Origin: Zygnema cylindricum
Lineage: Eukaryota; Streptophyta; Zygnematophyceae; Zygnematales; Zygnemataceae
NCBI GenBank assembly: GCA_037447655.1
Contig: JBBHKE010002264.1
Location: forward strand, 1 to 31,486
DNA: 31,486 bases
Direction: 5' to 3'
Within the stretch, counting starts at the first letter, position 1; every line of letters begins with the position of its first letter. The position numbers were made by a program, and so were the translations under genes. Shown in pieces: positions 19,521 to 31,224 of this stretch. The notes under the pieces are model-generated. The model was given only the letters and a program-made list of their open reading frames with translations, did no database searches and was not told the origin of the DNA.

Positions 19521-20589
19521 CCTCACTTTTCCTCACTTTTCCTCTAATGGAAGTTCACCCTCAGTCCACTGGTGGCCTATCTACTCGACTTTCGACTATT
19601 TCACGTTTCTGACAGAAGTTGGCCGCTCGGCAGTCAAAACGATTTCGTCCAGAGCTCTTGCCAAAGACCCTAGTCGTCACTTGTCTATTCGATAGGGCCG
19701 CATTTTAATTCGGCTTCAACAAAGACAAAAAGAAATGTCAACAAAGTAGACGACGGGTATGTTGATTTGTATACCTATGAGGGATATCACTACGACCAAT
19801 GTAAAGAATACTTTCGTTCCTCCTATGGGAAGGTACATCGCGCCAAATGGGCAAGAGTACAACCTCAAGGGTGTGCCTCTATTAGTCGTGAGAATGGAAT
19901 AAGTTTGTGATTACGTTAGGAAATCAAAGGGCCAATGGAAAAAAACCTTGCACTTTTTCTTTTTTTATATCCTAGTTATTTTCCACCGATAAGTTAGGGA
20001 AATATTTGTTTTCTTGCCAAATTGATACCAAAGCTTTGATTAGTCGATTGGCGTTGTACTTACTCATTGTACTATAATTTATTGCAAAACATGTAAAGAT
20101 CATTAGAGTACAAAAGGTGTAAAACCAAAAAAAACATTTAAAGACTGCATGAGTCAAAAAGCAAAAAGGCTAAGTAAAATAGAAAAAAGCAAAGCAGCGC
20201 AACTAAAAAAGATAACCACCAAACCCAATTTGAACTATCAAAGTTGACTGGCCATAAAGTGAAAAAACCTACACGAGAAGACAGCCCAGAACGCTAAGAA
20301 AAATGAACTAATGTCCACAACCTCGAAAGTCGTGGATGGTTTCTACATCCCGCAGATCTAAAAGACCCCGCTTGTCATTTACCATAGTGCTTTGTCAAAA
20401 AATGGTCGTGGCTTGCGCTCTTTGAAAGGAAATTGGTATAGGATGATGGTAAAAAATATCGAGAAGGCTTCAGGAATGACGCCTTCTACTTAGGGATTTT
20501 TTTTTCTAGTACAATTGCGAAGAAAACGGTCAAAACAATTGTCCAAAGTGCCAAAATAATTTGCCACAAATACGACAAAAGTGATCTTT
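19521..20589. other. Sparse region with one unassigned open stretch
   Basis: A ~75-codon frame without ATG (about 19702-19911, +) reads through an aromatic-rich DLYTYEGYHYDQ stretch to a TGA. It might be an exon or transposon relic, but nothing supports either. The rest is AT-rich with short homopolymers and no recognisable gene. Confidence 0.35.
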
Positions 20590-21335
20590 CAGGTCACAAA
20601 TATTTAAATAGTTAGACGTGAACTAATTCATTTAACGAAAACTATATATGTCATGCATAGATAAAATTTTGTAAAATACGGAGAACGGTACGGTTCCGAA
20701 ACGGATACCGCGCATTTTGTTGCGACATCGAAACAAATATCGCGCAAGTAGTTATAACGGATACGATTGAAACCCGGTTTTGATCGAACGGCCGCGAAGG
20801 GTGTCGAGATCGTGGAATAAGATTTTGGCAGTTTGCGATCACCGCCACATCAGTTGACACGTGGCACAGCCACATTAGATTACGGCATCTCAGAGGATTA
20901 CAATAACGAATCCAAATATGAAATGTGTTGACTTGCTGGCCATGTCATACAATGGCCGTACAAAAAGTACACCGTCACCTGTACCTTTCTGTACGACACA
21001 CTATTATGATTGGTGACATACTTTAGTAGATAGAGTTTTAAAGAGAGATAGGCCTTAGAAAAATTTGGTAGATAGGACCATCTCTCCAAAAGAGCTTTGT
21101 ACAAGGTCAACTTTGACCCCCCCTAGCTTACTGCTCAGGGGAGCAAATTCACAGATATCTTTTGCTATCCACTCAAGGGAGTCTTGCCTCTGCAAGGGTG
21201 GAGGTGGTTAGAGCTTTTGTCTGCAAGGGTGGCAGTTACTTTTGCAGAAACACAAAAGTGTGAGGGTTATCCTAGAGGCTTCGTATGACTTGCTTACTTT
21301 GAGGGCCAATGGAGGTCGCAGAGTTGTAGGTTATG
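20590..21335 (+). repeat. Copia LTR (family 1), 5'-truncated or diverged copy
   Basis: This matches the reverse complement of the repeats at 22857-23901 and 24659-25724. Shared landmarks are ACTAATTCATTTAACG, a GTACA(A)AAAGTACACC-like block, a GATAGGACC stretch, GAGGGTTATCCTAGA and CAGAGTTGTAG at the end. It sits about 210 bp upstream of a plus-strand gag remnant, so it is probably that element's 5' LTR. The 5' third of the longer copies is not evident here. Confidence 0.65.
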
Positions 21336-21547
21336 GGCCCACCCTTAACGGTGCCCATCTTTAATGGAACTGGCTTCATATACTAGGAAAGTGTGATGAC
21401 AGGAGCTCTATGCGAGAAAAGTTTTTGGGGAATAGTGAGTGGACGCGTGATGCATCCATCTAGTCTTCGCATTCTTCCAAGGTTTCGAGGAAGCATATTC
21501 ACCAGAGATGAAGATCCATCTCCACGTAGGAGACAAAGGAATAGGAT

Positions 21548-22267
21548 GTGGTAGACAAAGGAAAGGAGAAGGAGACGATCACACTGATAGCAACCGGATC
21601 GGCATTCATGTCACCTATTCTGAGGAACAAGGAGAATGATATTGATACCTGGGACTACAACAATACGGCGCCAAAGCACTTCATCCTCCACCATCTTACT
21701 CAAGGACTTGCATCTCCTCATTTACAGGTACAGAGGGCATCTGATCTTTGGGTGGCTCTCATAAAGATGTACCGAAGTGGTACTATTCAGCAACAACAAT
21801 TGGTTGATCAGAAAATTAATGCGAATGTAAACAAAGGGGGTAAGATGATGGATTTTTGCAATGAGCTTGCTACACTTTTCATGGAACTAGAGAGTGATGG
21901 AAAAGTATTTAATGAGAAGAAAAAGGTTAACTGTTTGGTCATAAAGTTACCAGATGAGTGCGAGAACATAGTCAACCATGTGCAAGACTTTCCGGACTCG
22001 AGGTGGATATGGAATTCATTGGTAGGGATGATTCTTGTTCGGGAGAATACGATTGAGATTCGAAGGGGAGGAAAGAATAAGCAAGCCTTGGCAGTTGGGA
22101 ATGATTAGAGAAACAAGGATTCGAGGAAACCGGTCGGAAATTATGGAGGGTGGGGGCAAAAAAATCAGACCAACGAGTTCGGATCGAGGGCTCCCAAGGG
22201 TTTGTGTTGTTTTTGTAAGAAACCAGGGCACTATATGGCAGAGTGTGTTGGTTTTGGAAACCTTTAG
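21548..22267 (+). pseudogene. gag: Ty1/copia gag remnant with CCHC zinc knuckle
   Basis: A capsid/nucleocapsid-type retrotransposon polyprotein. The first part holds the typical copia gag (UBN2-like) region, with SDLWVALIKMY and DFCNELATLFMELE, then an in-frame TAG at 22106-22108. In the same frame after the stop comes a zinc knuckle of the form CX2CX4HX4C (22205-22246), then a TAG at 22265. No ATG lies at the start of the open stretch, whose first codon (21548) is GTG. The element has the family-1 LTR upstream. Downstream it reaches only a short pre-integrase-like stretch (about 22395-22500, KGFEILQKNGKNVVSKDG), and the rest of pol is missing. Confidence 0.8.
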
Positions 22268-22394
22268 TCCTCTCTATATCTCGTGTGTGAGAAAGAGAGT
22301 CTAGACTTAGCCAGTTTTTTGTGTATAGACTGAGTTCACGTAGACAATATGTGGTGTACATGATGTATATTATATTCCAAAGTTTAAAAAAAAA

Positions 22395-22540
22395 ATGTTT
22401 TCCACTTTTGTGGCTGAAATGAAAGGATTTGAAATTTTGCAAAAAAATGGGAAGAATGTAGTAAGCAAAGATGGGAGAGTAGCCTTGGTAAAACTAATAA
22501 TTTCAACATCTATATGTATTAAGGGTAACATTCCATTAGA
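22395..22540 (+). pseudogene. Copia GAG-pre-integrase fragment
   Basis: A short stretch translating to KGFEILQKNGKNVVSKDGRV resembles the segment between protease and integrase in plant copia polyproteins. A similar segment, with a stop, occurs at about 25735-25800. It is probably a relic of the element whose gag lies at 21548-22267. The open frame runs on into the unrelated repeat at 22545 and is not a gene. Confidence 0.45.
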
Positions 22541-22544
22541 AGAA

Positions 22545-22811
22545 AAGTGGGGTTTGTTACTTAACGCCGTATGTTTTCGTACAGTGCCGTACACAGCCGT
22601 ACACAGCCGTACCATTTTTTTTTTTGTTAGACAAAAAATCGTTACTAGAAAGTTGTCGGGAAGCTCCAATTTTGTAAGCGTAATTCTTGACCGTTGGATG
22701 ATTCACTTTTTTGAGATCCGCAAAGTAATCACGCTCATCCTCCAGTGAGCCCCAACTCTCATTGCGAGGAGAGTAAGGGCCCACTAGATGATTACCATTG
22801 GTACACGTAAA
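22545..22811 (-). repeat. ~250-bp dispersed repeat, copy 2 (inverted relative to 19276-19520)
   Basis: The reverse complement of this segment matches 19276-19520 from TACGTGTACCAATGGTA to AAACCCCACTT. This copy has three GTACGG-type units in tandem (on the + strand GCCGTACACA repeats at about 22584-22613). On the minus strand a 75-codon frame (22784-22557) reads through ADLKKVNHPTVKNYAYKIGA, with no shift needed in this copy. It separates the plus-strand copia relic from the next LTR. Confidence 0.7.
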
Positions 22812-22856
22812 AAAGAAAAAAAATATCTACTTTGAACAAGTGATCACAGGCGTGCA

Positions 22857-25724
22857 CTACAACTCTGAGACCTCCATAGGTCCTCAGAAAAGGGCAGCTT
22901 GCAAAAAGCATCTAGGATAACCCTGACCCTTTTGTGTTTCAGCAAGAATAAATACCACCTGTCAGACAAAAACTCTCACCACCTTCACCCCTATAAAGGC
23001 AAGACTCCCCTAAGTCGATAGCTAAAAGAATCTCTTAATTTGCTCCTCTGAGCAGTAAGTTATGGAGGGTCAAAGTTGACCTTTTGTATAGAAGCTCTCT
23101 TAGAGAGGGGGTCCTATCTACCAAATTTCCTAAGTCCTATCTCTCTCTAAAACTCTATCTGCTGACATACGACACCAATCATATTATTGTGTCGTACAAA
23201 AAGGTACAAGTGCAGGTGTACTTTCTGTACGGACATTGTACGACATGGCTAAAAAGTCGACACATGTGATATCCGGATTTGTTTCCGTAATCCGTAGAGA
23301 TGCCAAAATCCAATGTCATGGTGCCACGTGTTATCCGATGTGGCGATGACCACAAACCGCCAAAATCCTTTTCCGCTATCTCGACATTCATTCCGGCCGT
23401 CTGATTAAATGCAGATTGAATCTTAGCCGTCATAAATAAATGCGCGGTATTTATTTCGCTATCGAAACAAATGCGCGCTACTTGTTTTTTATCCGTACCC
23501 TAATCCGTATTGTATATAACTGATTCTATGTATCCAGTAAATAGGTACCGTTAAATGAATTAGTCGACGTGGAAACATTTATAGATTTATCAAACCATGT
23601 ATGGTCTATCACTAGTCTTAGACTAAACGACTAAAGCTACTGGCTATCGTCAGTTTGACGGAAGGTAGGTTTTATGATCAAATCCTGTTTCCGACAGGTA
23701 CTTTTTTAGTTAATCAACTAATCTACTACCTGTAAATCTCCGGATAGCATAGGCAGCCATGGCTCTAGCTTCCTCTCCAACTTTCAATGACTGGAACAAG
23801 TGTGGGAGTTGAAGAGAGGAGTTAGAGGCACATTGCCTCGGCTTCTTTTCAACATTATATTTTAGACCTAGAAAATACTAAAAGAACCATCAATTTCTAC
23901 ACTCCCATTATTTTCTAGTCACTCTTTAATATCAGACCACACTTCTCCCTGAAAAAAAATTCGCTTAGGGGAAGGCACAAGTTTGGTCATCATATCTGCT
24001 ACCATCTCGCTATCTGGTCGGTACTCTAAACTGATTATTTTGTTTTCTACTTTCTCTCTAACAAAGGTGAGTCTAATGTCCATGTGTTTGGCTTTAAAAT
24101 GAAGTAAAGGATTGGCAAAAATAGTGATTGCTGCCTGATTATCACAAAAAAAATTCTACACACCACTCTTAAGGTAACCAAGCTCACCAAGCAAAGACTT
24201 GACCCACATCAATTCTTTTACAGCAGAGCAAGAGGCCATATACTCAGCCTCCATGGTGGACTGAAAAATAACCTTTTGCTGTTTGCTACTCTAACAATAA
24301 GCCCCATCACCCACATATAATACATATCCAGAAGTACATCTCCTCATCGAAGCATCACCATAACTAACATCACTCCAAGTAGTGATGGCAATATTCTCCC
24401 CACCCAAATGCAGCCATAGATCCCTATTTCCTGTCAAATATATAAAGACTCTCTTAGCCACCTCACAATCCCTTTTAGTGGGAGCATTTAGACTTCTACT
24501 CAGCACTCCTACAGCTGCAGCTAAATGCGGCCGGGTACAATTCATAAAATAGATTAGGCTTCCCACAACTTGCCTGTAAGGAATAGTCTGCATGAACTTC
24601 TGTTCTTCATGACTTAATTCCTCGTCTAAGACTAAGACTCCTTCCTCACTCCCGTTGAAACTCTGAGACCTCCATAAGTCCTCAGAGTGGATAGCTTCCA
24701 AGAAGCCTCTAGGATAACCTTGACCCCTTTGTGTTTCAGCAAGAACAACTGCCACCTTGGCAGACAAAAACTCTGACCAACTTCACCCCTGTGAAGGCAA
24801 GACTCCCCTGAGTCGATAGCAAAAAGAATCTCAGAATTTCCTCCCCTGAGCAGGTAAGTTATGGAGGGTCAAATTTGACCTTTTGTACAGAAGCTCTCTG
24901 GGAGAGAGGGTCCTATCTCCTAAATTTTCTAAGTCATATCTCTCTCACAGACTTTATCTACTGATGTACGGAGCCAATCAGATTACTCCACCGTACACAA
25001 AAGTACAACAGTCGGTGTACTTTATGTACGGACACTGTACGACACGGCCTAAATGTCGACACGTGGTATCTCCGTATTCGCTCCTATAATCCTCGGAGAT
25101 GCCGCGATCCAATGTCATTCCGCCACGTGTCATCTGATGTGGCGATGATCAAAAACCGCCGAAATTTTCTTTTGCGATCTCGATGTTTAATTTCGGCCAT
25201 CCGATTTAATTTACATTTAATCGTAGCCATAATAAATACATGTGCGGTATTCGTTTCGGTAAAGAAATAAATGCGCGATATCCGGTTCTTATACGTACCG
25301 TAATTCGTACTTTTACATTACTAGTTTAATGTCTCCCGTAAAACTATTTCAGTTAAATGAACTATTCTACACTTCAATGTTTAATTAATTATCAATTTAT
25401 ATAGTATGTAACACTATCTCTAGACTTAACGGTTTAGAGCTACCGGTTACCGGCTTATTACCGGCCGGCAGGTTCCAGGATCAATTTTTGGAGGCGGCAC
25501 ATATATTTTAGTAAATATATTCTAAATTATAAATAAACTAATATTTATATCCCGTAAACCTTTGGATAGCCTAGGTAGCCATGGCTCTAGCTTCCTCTCT
25601 TATTTCTCAGTGACTGCGACAAGTTTGAGAGTTGGAGAGAGAAGTTAGAGGTAGACTGCCTCGGCTTCTTTCTATATTTCTATTCAGACCTAGAAAATAC
25701 TTAAAAAGACCATTAATTTCTAAA
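22857..25724 (-). mobile_element. Internally deleted Ty1/copia element flanked by two ~1.05-kb LTRs
   Basis: The two direct repeats (22857-23901 and 24659-25724) are LTR-like and share sequence throughout, from AACTCTGAGACCTCC at the low-coordinate end to CTAGAAAATACT...ATTTCTA at the other. Between them on the minus strand lies only the C-terminal part of pol (RT end plus RNase H). The minus-strand order is 5' LTR (25724-24659), pol remnant, a purine tract AATGGGAG, then 3' LTR starting TGTAGAAATT at 23901. gag, protease, integrase and most of RT are gone. LTR divergence is considerable, so the insertion is old, or two insertions recombined. Confidence 0.7.
23919..24767 (-). pseudogene. pol: Copia pol C-terminal remnant: RT end and RNase H
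   Basis: The minus frame holds IPYRQVVGSLIYFMNCTRP (end of RT), WSDVSYGD, then an in-frame TAG at 24293-24291 where family members have Trp, STMEAEYMASCSAVKELMW (RNase H), a second in-frame TAG at 24158-24156, CDNQAAI, HIDI-type KHMDIR and MMTK. It ends in a TGA at 23921-23919. The first ~35 residues of the open frame read through the end of the upstream LTR. It is inactive because of the two stops and the loss of everything upstream. Confidence 0.85.
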
Positions 25725-25734
25725 GAGAGGAAAG

Positions 25735-25815
25735 GCTTTGAAGTTGTTCTGAAATGAGGTAGACAGGTTGTTAGCAAGAAAGGGAAAGTGGCAGTAACGA
25801 AACTAGGGATGCTTG
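25735..25815 (+). pseudogene. Copia pre-integrase fragment
   Basis: Translates to KGFEVVLK-stop-GRQVVSKKGKVAV, similar to the fragment at 22395-22500. It directly follows the LTR copy at 24659-25724 but is on the opposite strand. Probably the stump of another element interrupted here. Confidence 0.4.
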
Positions 25816-25879
25816 CAAAATGTACTGGATAGACATGGCTGAATATAAAAAAAATGATGTTCTCTACTCCATGTTGGAT

Positions 25880-26460
25880 TTAATGCTTTATCTTCAGTAG
25901 ACAGGGCTGTGATGAGAGATTTAGGACTTAGAATAATTTTGGTCTAAGTGAATAGTAATATTTACCTTTAGTAGTGTTACAATAGCAGAAGGACAATAGA
26001 GTGTACTGTACCTCTACAGGGACACGCGTTGGCATCAAAAGATTGTATAAGTATTTCGGTAAGGTGCCGACAATAACTTACACATATCGACTATCGAACA
26101 AATGGACTCTCTAAATCAAACGGACGGAGCCGAAAGCATTTATCTAAGAAATATTGTTGTACAGGACAAGAATGAATGGTTGATACAAATTGAGTCGAGG
26201 AACGAGATTCGAGTGAGGACCACAAGTGACTAAGCGAGATAAACATTAGTTGTACGGATTCTATTTTTTTAATATCTCGAACACATACATTTGTAGTTAA
26301 GCGCATTATGAAATAGTGTTTCACTGTTTAGATTACGGCTAACATCAAATAGGGTTTATCGAAGTACCTTGAGTACAACGACAAACAGTTCCACTACCTT
26401 GTCGTATTTTAGTACAGTACTACAGTGCCAGGTGTTCTCATATGATTTGTTAGTTAGCAG
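25880..26460 (+). repeat. Copia LTR-like copy (family 2, diverged)
   Basis: A GGGACACGCGT...GCATCAAAAGA block (about 26019-26042) and neighbouring sequence match the LTR at 30438-30900 in the same orientation. It precedes the plus-strand copia fragment starting at 26737 by a few hundred bases, as expected for a 5' LTR. Its borders are approximate. Confidence 0.5.
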
Positions 26461-26736
26461 TAAACAATTTCTCAGTGTATAAAGTTTAGGACTTAGCCAA
26501 TTTTGTACTAAACTAGTTTTGGGATTATAAAATTATAAATGGTAGTTTTTTGGAAATTTGTTGGAGTCATTCTTTATGGTTTAGTGGTTTAATTGTGTTG
26601 CAATTTCGGGAATTGATTGTGTGTACGACGGTTTAAGTGTATGCTGAATTTGGTGTAATTTGGACTTGTGGGTCAGAGTTTATAGTGAGTGAAAACTGGT
26701 GTTTAATAGGATACTTGTTAAGCTTCTATTTTAGTC

Positions 26737-27726
26737 ATGTCTACTTCTACAACTACTGTTGCAGATCCACCTATACCAATAGTCATAGAACAACACTCTA
26801 TTGTCCAATCACATAATGAGTTGTGGCATAAAAGATTAGGACATATGAATTATGAAAGTCTAATAAAAATGGTGAATTCGGGAAAGGTTGATGGAGTTTC
26901 ATTCACTTCTCATCCTATAAAATCATGTGATGGTTGTTCACTTGGCAAGATCCACATATTGCCATTTCCACAAGAAACAGACCACAAATCGGACAATGTT
27001 CTACAGCTAATACATTCTGATGTTCTCGGTCCTTCACAAGTGGCTTCGGCTGGAGGTGTCCACCATATGGTTACCTTCACAGATGATTACTCGAGGTACA
27101 CCAAAGTTTACTTTATGCAACATTAAAATGAAGTATTTACTCATTTTAAACACTACAAAGTGTGGGCGGAGAAGCTTCTTGGAGTTCTAATCTTGGCGCT
27201 GAGATCAGAAAATGAGGGAGAATACACATCAAAGGAACTCGAAAAGTTTCTCCTTTAAGAAGGTATTAGTCACAACCTTACAGTTCTTTATACACCGGAA
27301 CAGAAATGTGTTTCTAAGTGATTAAATAGGATAGTGACAATGAGTGATTCGTCCATGCTTGCAGATAAAGTGCTAGATTTGAAATTTTAGGCAGAAACGC
27401 TTAACTCTGTTGTTTATATTAACAACAAAATTGCTTCTAGATCTGTTAACACTACACCTTATGCGTTGTGAACAAGAGAAAAACCTGATGTTAGTCACTT
27501 TAAGATCTTTGGCAGCAAGTGTTTTATTCAAGATACTTCACAGGATAGATGGAAAATGGAGGCTAAAGCCTCACCAGGGATTTTCATTGGGTATGATGAT
27601 AATGCAAAAGGGTATAGAGTTTTTGTCTTTGAAAAATAGAAGATCATTATCTCTACTAATTTTTTTTGTGAGACAACTGCTGGTACTTAAGATGAAAAAG
27701 AAGAGGCAGCAATAGTCATTGTAAAA
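26737..27726 (+). pseudogene. pol: Copia integrase remnant, one frame with seven nonsense codons
   Basis: After a gag-like MSTSTTTVAD start the frame passes directly into integrase: the HHCC zinc finger (WHKRLGHM...CDGC), then DVLGP and TDDYSR with the first two catalytic Asp, SENEGEY with the Glu, then TPYAL...FGSKCF and GIFIGYDD of the integrase C-terminal region. In-frame stops are at 27124, 27256, 27319, 27388, 27469, 27637 and 27688, yet no frameshift is needed over ~1 kb. Joining of a gag-like start to integrase implies an internal deletion of gag and protease. It is inactive. Confidence 0.85.
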
Positions 27727-27774
27727 CAAATCAAGAGAGGAAGCTTCCACAAAGATCAATGGCAAAACAACAAC

Positions 27775-28233
27775 TTTGACAGATATAGCTTTTTGAGTAT
27801 ACCTATGTACACAAGGTATGTCATAAATTACGCATTCTACACTAATCAACTAATTAGCTAGAGACAAAATCTTGCTCTAACAAATATTTACACCGACAAT
27901 CAAATCACGTTAATAGAAAAAAATAATTATGATATAGCCACGTCTCGTCAACAGTTGTCGGCGGCAACAGTCAGCCATCCAATCACCAAATTTGGCACCG
28001 TGGATATGCTCTCAAGAATCATGTGGTCATTACCGAATATATGTGTGAACACGGGTAACATACTCAAGCATTCCTCTCACCATACGACACGTGTCCCTTG
28101 TGTGACTGAACCGTGAACTCCCTATTTCACTGTCACACTAACCGAACTTACCCAAAAATAAACTAAGTCATGAACAGCTCTCTCTCTCCCACAACCCAGA
28201 AATAGAGAGGACTAAAGCTTTTCAACAACAACA
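27775..28233 (-). repeat. Copia LTR (family 2), 3' LTR of the minus-strand element
   Basis: On the minus strand it begins TGTTGTTGTTGAAAAGC right after a purine tract TAGGGGAG, the expected polypurine primer. It shares GCTTTAGTCCTC, TAGTGTGACAGTGAA, GGGACACGTGTC and TATGACATACCTTG with the + strand LTR at 30438-30900. The far end (about 27775) is approximate. Confidence 0.7.
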
Positions 28234-28255
28234 CTCCCCTAAAGCTTTAGACTCA

Positions 28256-30440
28256 CTAATCACTTAACCCACATGCATCCCTACAGAATATTAATTCGGG
28301 TGCGAGCAAAGGTTTTGTCATCATGTTAGTAACCATTTGCTCATTCGGTAAATAGCTCAACTTCAAGACTTTTCCCATCACCTTTTCTCTCACAAAATAC
28401 AACTTGATGTCAATGTGCCTACTTTTAAAGTGATTGCTTGGTTTAGATACAATTGCTATGGCTGCCTGATTATCACACCACACTATTTGAGGTCCAGATT
28501 GCATAATGAGAAGCTCTTGGAAGAGATACTTTACCCAAAGTAACTCCTTAACTGCCGAGCTGGCAACCATGTACTCAACCTTCATGGTAGACTGAGCTCT
28601 TACCTTCTAAAGTTTGCTGCTCCAGCAGCAAGTTCCACTACCGATCTTCAAAATGTATCCAGTGGTGGAGCGTCGGTTGGGCATATCTCCGTAGCTCTCA
28701 TCGCTCCATGTATGAATTTTGACTTCCTCTCCAACGACAAAGAGTCAAAGATTTTGAGTTCCTGCAAGATAACGAATAACTCGCTTTGCTGCCTCATAGT
28801 CCAATTTCCTTGGATTTTGCTGGCTTCGGCTGAAAGCTCCAACCGCTGCTGCAATGTCCGAACGAGTATAGTTCATAAAATAAATGAGGCTTCCAACAAT
28901 CTGCCTGTAAGGAATGGAGGACAAAGAATTTGCCTCCTCGAATCCAAGAAATCATCAACCAAAACACACCCATCCGTTTTCGTACCCTCGAACTTCCGCC
29001 TGAATTACATAGGGGTGGCACTCCTTTTTTCTTCTGACATGCCAAACTTTTCTATCATGTTCCCGATTGCTTCTTTCTGAGTTAAGTTAATAATTTTTTG
29101 TTTTTTGTCTCTTTCTACCTAAATTCCTATAATACAATTAGCCTCACCCAAGTCCTTCATTTCAAACCGAGAATTCATAGATGCTTTTATTTTATTAATC
29201 TCATTGATAGATTTGCTAATCAACAACAAAACATCTACATACACTGCCATATAAATCACTCCATCCTCAACTTCAAATATATAGTGAGTGATCTGAACTG
29301 ATCCTGGTAAAGCCAAGATTGGTTAAAAACTCATCTAATTTCAGGTTCCATTGTCTCGGAGCCTGTTTCAAACCATACAAGGGCTTCAACAGTTTACAGA
29401 CCAGATTTTATTTCCCTTTTTTGTGCATACATCTTTGTTGCTTCATATAAATTACTTCCTTTAAATCACCATACAAGAAAGTTGTCTTAACGTCCATCTG
29501 ATGCAATTCCATATCCTCTATTACAGCAAAAGGCAACAAAACTCTAACAGTAGATAAGCGAACCACAAGAGAGAAGGTCTCTTCAGAATCAATTCCCTCC
29601 TTTTGGTTGAATCCCTTAGCAACCAATCTAGCTTTATATCTCTCAATTATGATATCAAGATTCAATTTTAATTTGAAGACCCTCTTTCAACCGATAGCTT
29701 TTCGGTTCGGTGGGAGCTCCACAAGTTCCCAAGTTTGGGTTTCCATAAATGACTTTATCTCGTCATTTCCAGCTGAGATCGAATGATCCTTTTCAAGAAC
29801 AGAAAAACTTCCTGAATAGTAAGCGGCTCCCCTGTGCTTGCATAAAAAACACTCTCCACTTGGTCGCCTCGAAGGCGGGTACTTTGCCTTCTTCCCCCTC
29901 GGAAAATCTGACACGAGAACTGTTGGTCCCCTAGTCTGTCGCAAAGTGCGTAAAGTGGTGAGAGGATCATGAGAAGGAGCAGCTCCGGAAAGATGATCTG
30001 ACGGCCCAGAGGCATTGAGGCGATAGGTAGAGGAAGTAGAAGAAGATGGAATAAAAGGTACCTGCTCAAAAATAATATACTCTTGTATTTTCTCAATCCT
30101 TTGAGCTGCATCGATACTAAAAAAATCCATAGATTCACTCTCTTCTTTTATCTGAATATTCTTGGTTGTTTGAAGGTGTCCTTTTTGAGGATTATACACT
30201 CTATAACTTGCAAATTCATCATAGCCTAAATAGACACCAGGTACAGATTTTGGACTAAACTTAGAATTAGGAAGATTATCCAAGATAAAACATTTGCTAC
30301 CAAAGACTCTAAAATAACCGACATTTGGCTTTCTGCCTCTCCACACTTCATAAGGTGTCTTACCCTTAACAGCTAAGGTTTTCACTATTTCTAATGTAGG
30401 AAGCACAATGAAAAGCTTCCCCCCAAAACTTGTTGTTTTG
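28256..30440 (-). pseudogene. pol: Copia pol remnant: integrase C-terminus, RT, RNase H
   Basis: Reads from about 30440 down to the TAA at 28256. A frameshift lies near 30400, where FWGEAFHCASY changes to the frame of the long open stretch. Integrase C-terminal TPYEVWRGRKPNVGYFRVFG and VYLGYDEFASYRVYNP follow, then a Ser/Pro-rich linker, an in-frame TGA at about 29687, RT motifs (YKARLVAKGFNQKEGID, ELHQMDVKTTFLYGDL), a catalytic box read as YVDV where active copia RTs have YVDD, then IPYRQIVGSLIYFMN, RNase H (AQSTMKVEYMVASSAVKELL, CDNQAAIA) and HIDIK. Further stops and at least one shift occur between 29408 and 28590. N-terminal integrase, protease and gag are cut off at the plus-strand LTR that begins at ~30438. 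Confidence 0.88.
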
Positions 30441-30900
30441 AAAGCTTTAGTCCTCACTAAGCCTCCTATGTGAGGGGAGTGTCTTCTGAGCACTTAGTTT
30501 ATTTTGTGGAAGCTTGGTTTAAAATGTACCAAAACTAGTGTGACAGTGAACAGTGAGAGAGTACACTATGTATCATATTAACGGGACACGCGTCATCAAA
30601 AGACACTATGTAAGACTCGGTTCTTCGACTTAGATTCACCAGAAGACCGACACAAAGTTTCATCTTGGATGAAACACCTCAAAGATGGATAGCGAGGATT
30701 CGCTGCCGACAGACGCTGGTCAACCGAGACCACGTCTATGATTATTAAACGTGTTTTTGTACAGTATAGTGTGAAATAACATATCCCTGTTTTGTACATA
30801 AACGTGTTTTGTTTGGTTAAGGACTCAGTTTAGGTTCATTCTGTATGACATACCTTGAAATATTCAGGTATCCTCTTTAGCTCTGGTAGATATAATTGAT
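30438..30900 (+). repeat. Copia LTR (family 2), 5' LTR of the plus-strand element at the right edge
   Basis: Begins TGTTGTTTTGAAAGCTTTAG and matches the minus-strand LTR (27775-28233) at GCTTTAGTCCTC, CACTTAGTTTATTTT, TAGTGTGACAGTGAA, GGGACACGCGTC and TATGACATACCTTG. It abuts the truncated minus-strand pol, suggesting that this element inserted into that one. The 3' border is approximate. Confidence 0.7.
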
Positions 30901-31224
30901 GCATGGCTGATATACCTTCTCACTTTGATTAGGATAGTGAGTTAATGCTAATCTTTTTGGTATAAGAGTAGGACTTAACCATTTCAAAAGCTATGAACTT
31001 GTTGTATCGAATTATGCTTTAGCATTTTGATATCTTTGACTAAGAGTGTCTCTCACATATGTTTGTAGATTTCTGTGTAAATTTGCACTTGTGTTCCTCT
31101 TTGTATTATCTGCAGTGTGTTAGATTAATAAGCCATTTGGTTGCATAATTTGTCTTTGGCTGTGTTCCAAATTTGTTTATTTTCTAATCATTTGTGAGAG
31201 CTTCATTCTTGTTTCAATTCTGTG

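Noticed and set aside
27571-27849. 92-codon minus-strand frame
   Set aside because: It is the antisense of the decayed copia integrase and the adjoining LTR.
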